A stretch of 38,347 nucleotides of DNA from CAZNYG01 sp964577205. GTDB lineage: Bacteria > Elusimicrobiota > Endomicrobiia > Endomicrobiales > CAIRNS01. The notes beneath the pieces were generated by a model. It was not told the DNA's origin, did not search any database, and saw only the letters and a list, made by a program, of their open reading frames with translations. The position numbers and the translations under genes are program-made. Below are positions 38,262-38,347 of this stretch, piece by piece (positions within the stretch are counted from its first letter, which is position 1; each line of letters begins with the position of its first letter). The stretch covers positions 1 through 38,347 of the forward strand of contig CAZNYG010000011.1 in assembly GCA_964577205.1 (NCBI GenBank), read 5' to 3'.

Positions 38262-38347
38262 CTATTGCAGAGCGTTTTTGTTCTCAGTAATATGAGGTGA
38301 GATAAGAATGCTCTGGACAACGATGAACGCCAGCATTAACCCCATGC
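38262..38347 (-). CDS. Possible 3' end of a gene cut by the window edge
   Basis: A minus-strand frame is open from the window end to TAG at 38262-38264, reading ..GLMLAFIVVQSILISPHITE then NKNALQ. It looks like a membrane segment plus tail, but it is only 28 codons. On the opposite strand an ATG at 38309 follows GAGGTGAG and is open to the edge, so a plus-strand gene start is an equal alternative. Confidence 0.25.
   Translation of the reverse strand, partial: MGLMLAFIVVQSILISPHITENKNALQ

Overview
This window reads as a chromosomal replication-origin neighbourhood from an uncultivated Gram-negative bacterium of medium-high GC content. Envelope genes (an OmpA-type protein with a TSP3 linker, a beta-barrel protein and a lipoprotein with a lipobox) point to an outer membrane. 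The genes rpmH-rnpA-yidD-yidC-jag-mnmE-rsmA-dnaA-dnaN-dciA-gyrB-gyrA lie in one direction on the minus strand. I cannot name the phylum from the sequence alone; the family make-up would fit a lineage such as Elusimicrobiota or Omnitrophota, but that is only inference.

Layout. Positions 1-5.8 kb (minus strand) hold the carboxynorspermidine branch of polyamine synthesis (nspC then the dehydrogenase), then htpG and an unknown membrane protein. Positions 5.84-7.96 kb (plus) hold an Fe-S type Rrf2/NsrR-like regulator with its operator, and hcp. Positions 8.0-9.6 kb hold a REP-associated transposase (RAYT) bounded by a perfect 27-bp inverted repeat, next to an orphan coding fragment. Positions 9.65-12.8 kb (plus) hold cobalamin-dependent methionine synthase split into a reactivation-domain gene and metH. 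Positions 12.9-16.9 kb (minus) hold a polytopic membrane protein, an unknown protein, folD, a PilZ protein and a PHP-domain protein. Positions 17.0-22.2 kb (minus) hold guaB, a truncated PPC/DUF296 pseudogene, an ompA-like gene, and a beta-barrel/lipoprotein operon. Positions 22.3-36.6 kb (minus) hold the origin cluster, with a candidate oriC between dnaA and dnaN and a palindromic pair of DnaA boxes before dnaA. Positions 36.7-38.2 kb hold an ECF sigma / zinc-finger anti-sigma / CnrX-like periplasmic sensor operon.

Functional links. MetH, its separate reactivation protein and FolD belong to one-carbon metabolism. The Rrf2 protein and Hcp form a nitrosative-stress pair. The sigma/anti-sigma/sensor trio is an envelope or metal stress circuit. 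The rpmH cluster is driven by a consensus promoter (TTGACA-N17-TATAAT).

The most unusual signal is in the spaces between genes. At nine or so places, intergenic DNA is built of degenerate short-period repeats, mostly arranged as two arms in inverted orientation around a 30-120 nt spacer. There are at least five unrelated word families (GCTCATAA, GTTCTCGT, AAATGTAAA, GGATACA/GTCCTGTGTCC, TCAGC). The arms abut or even encode the first or last codons of neighbouring genes. No recF is present between dnaN and gyrB.
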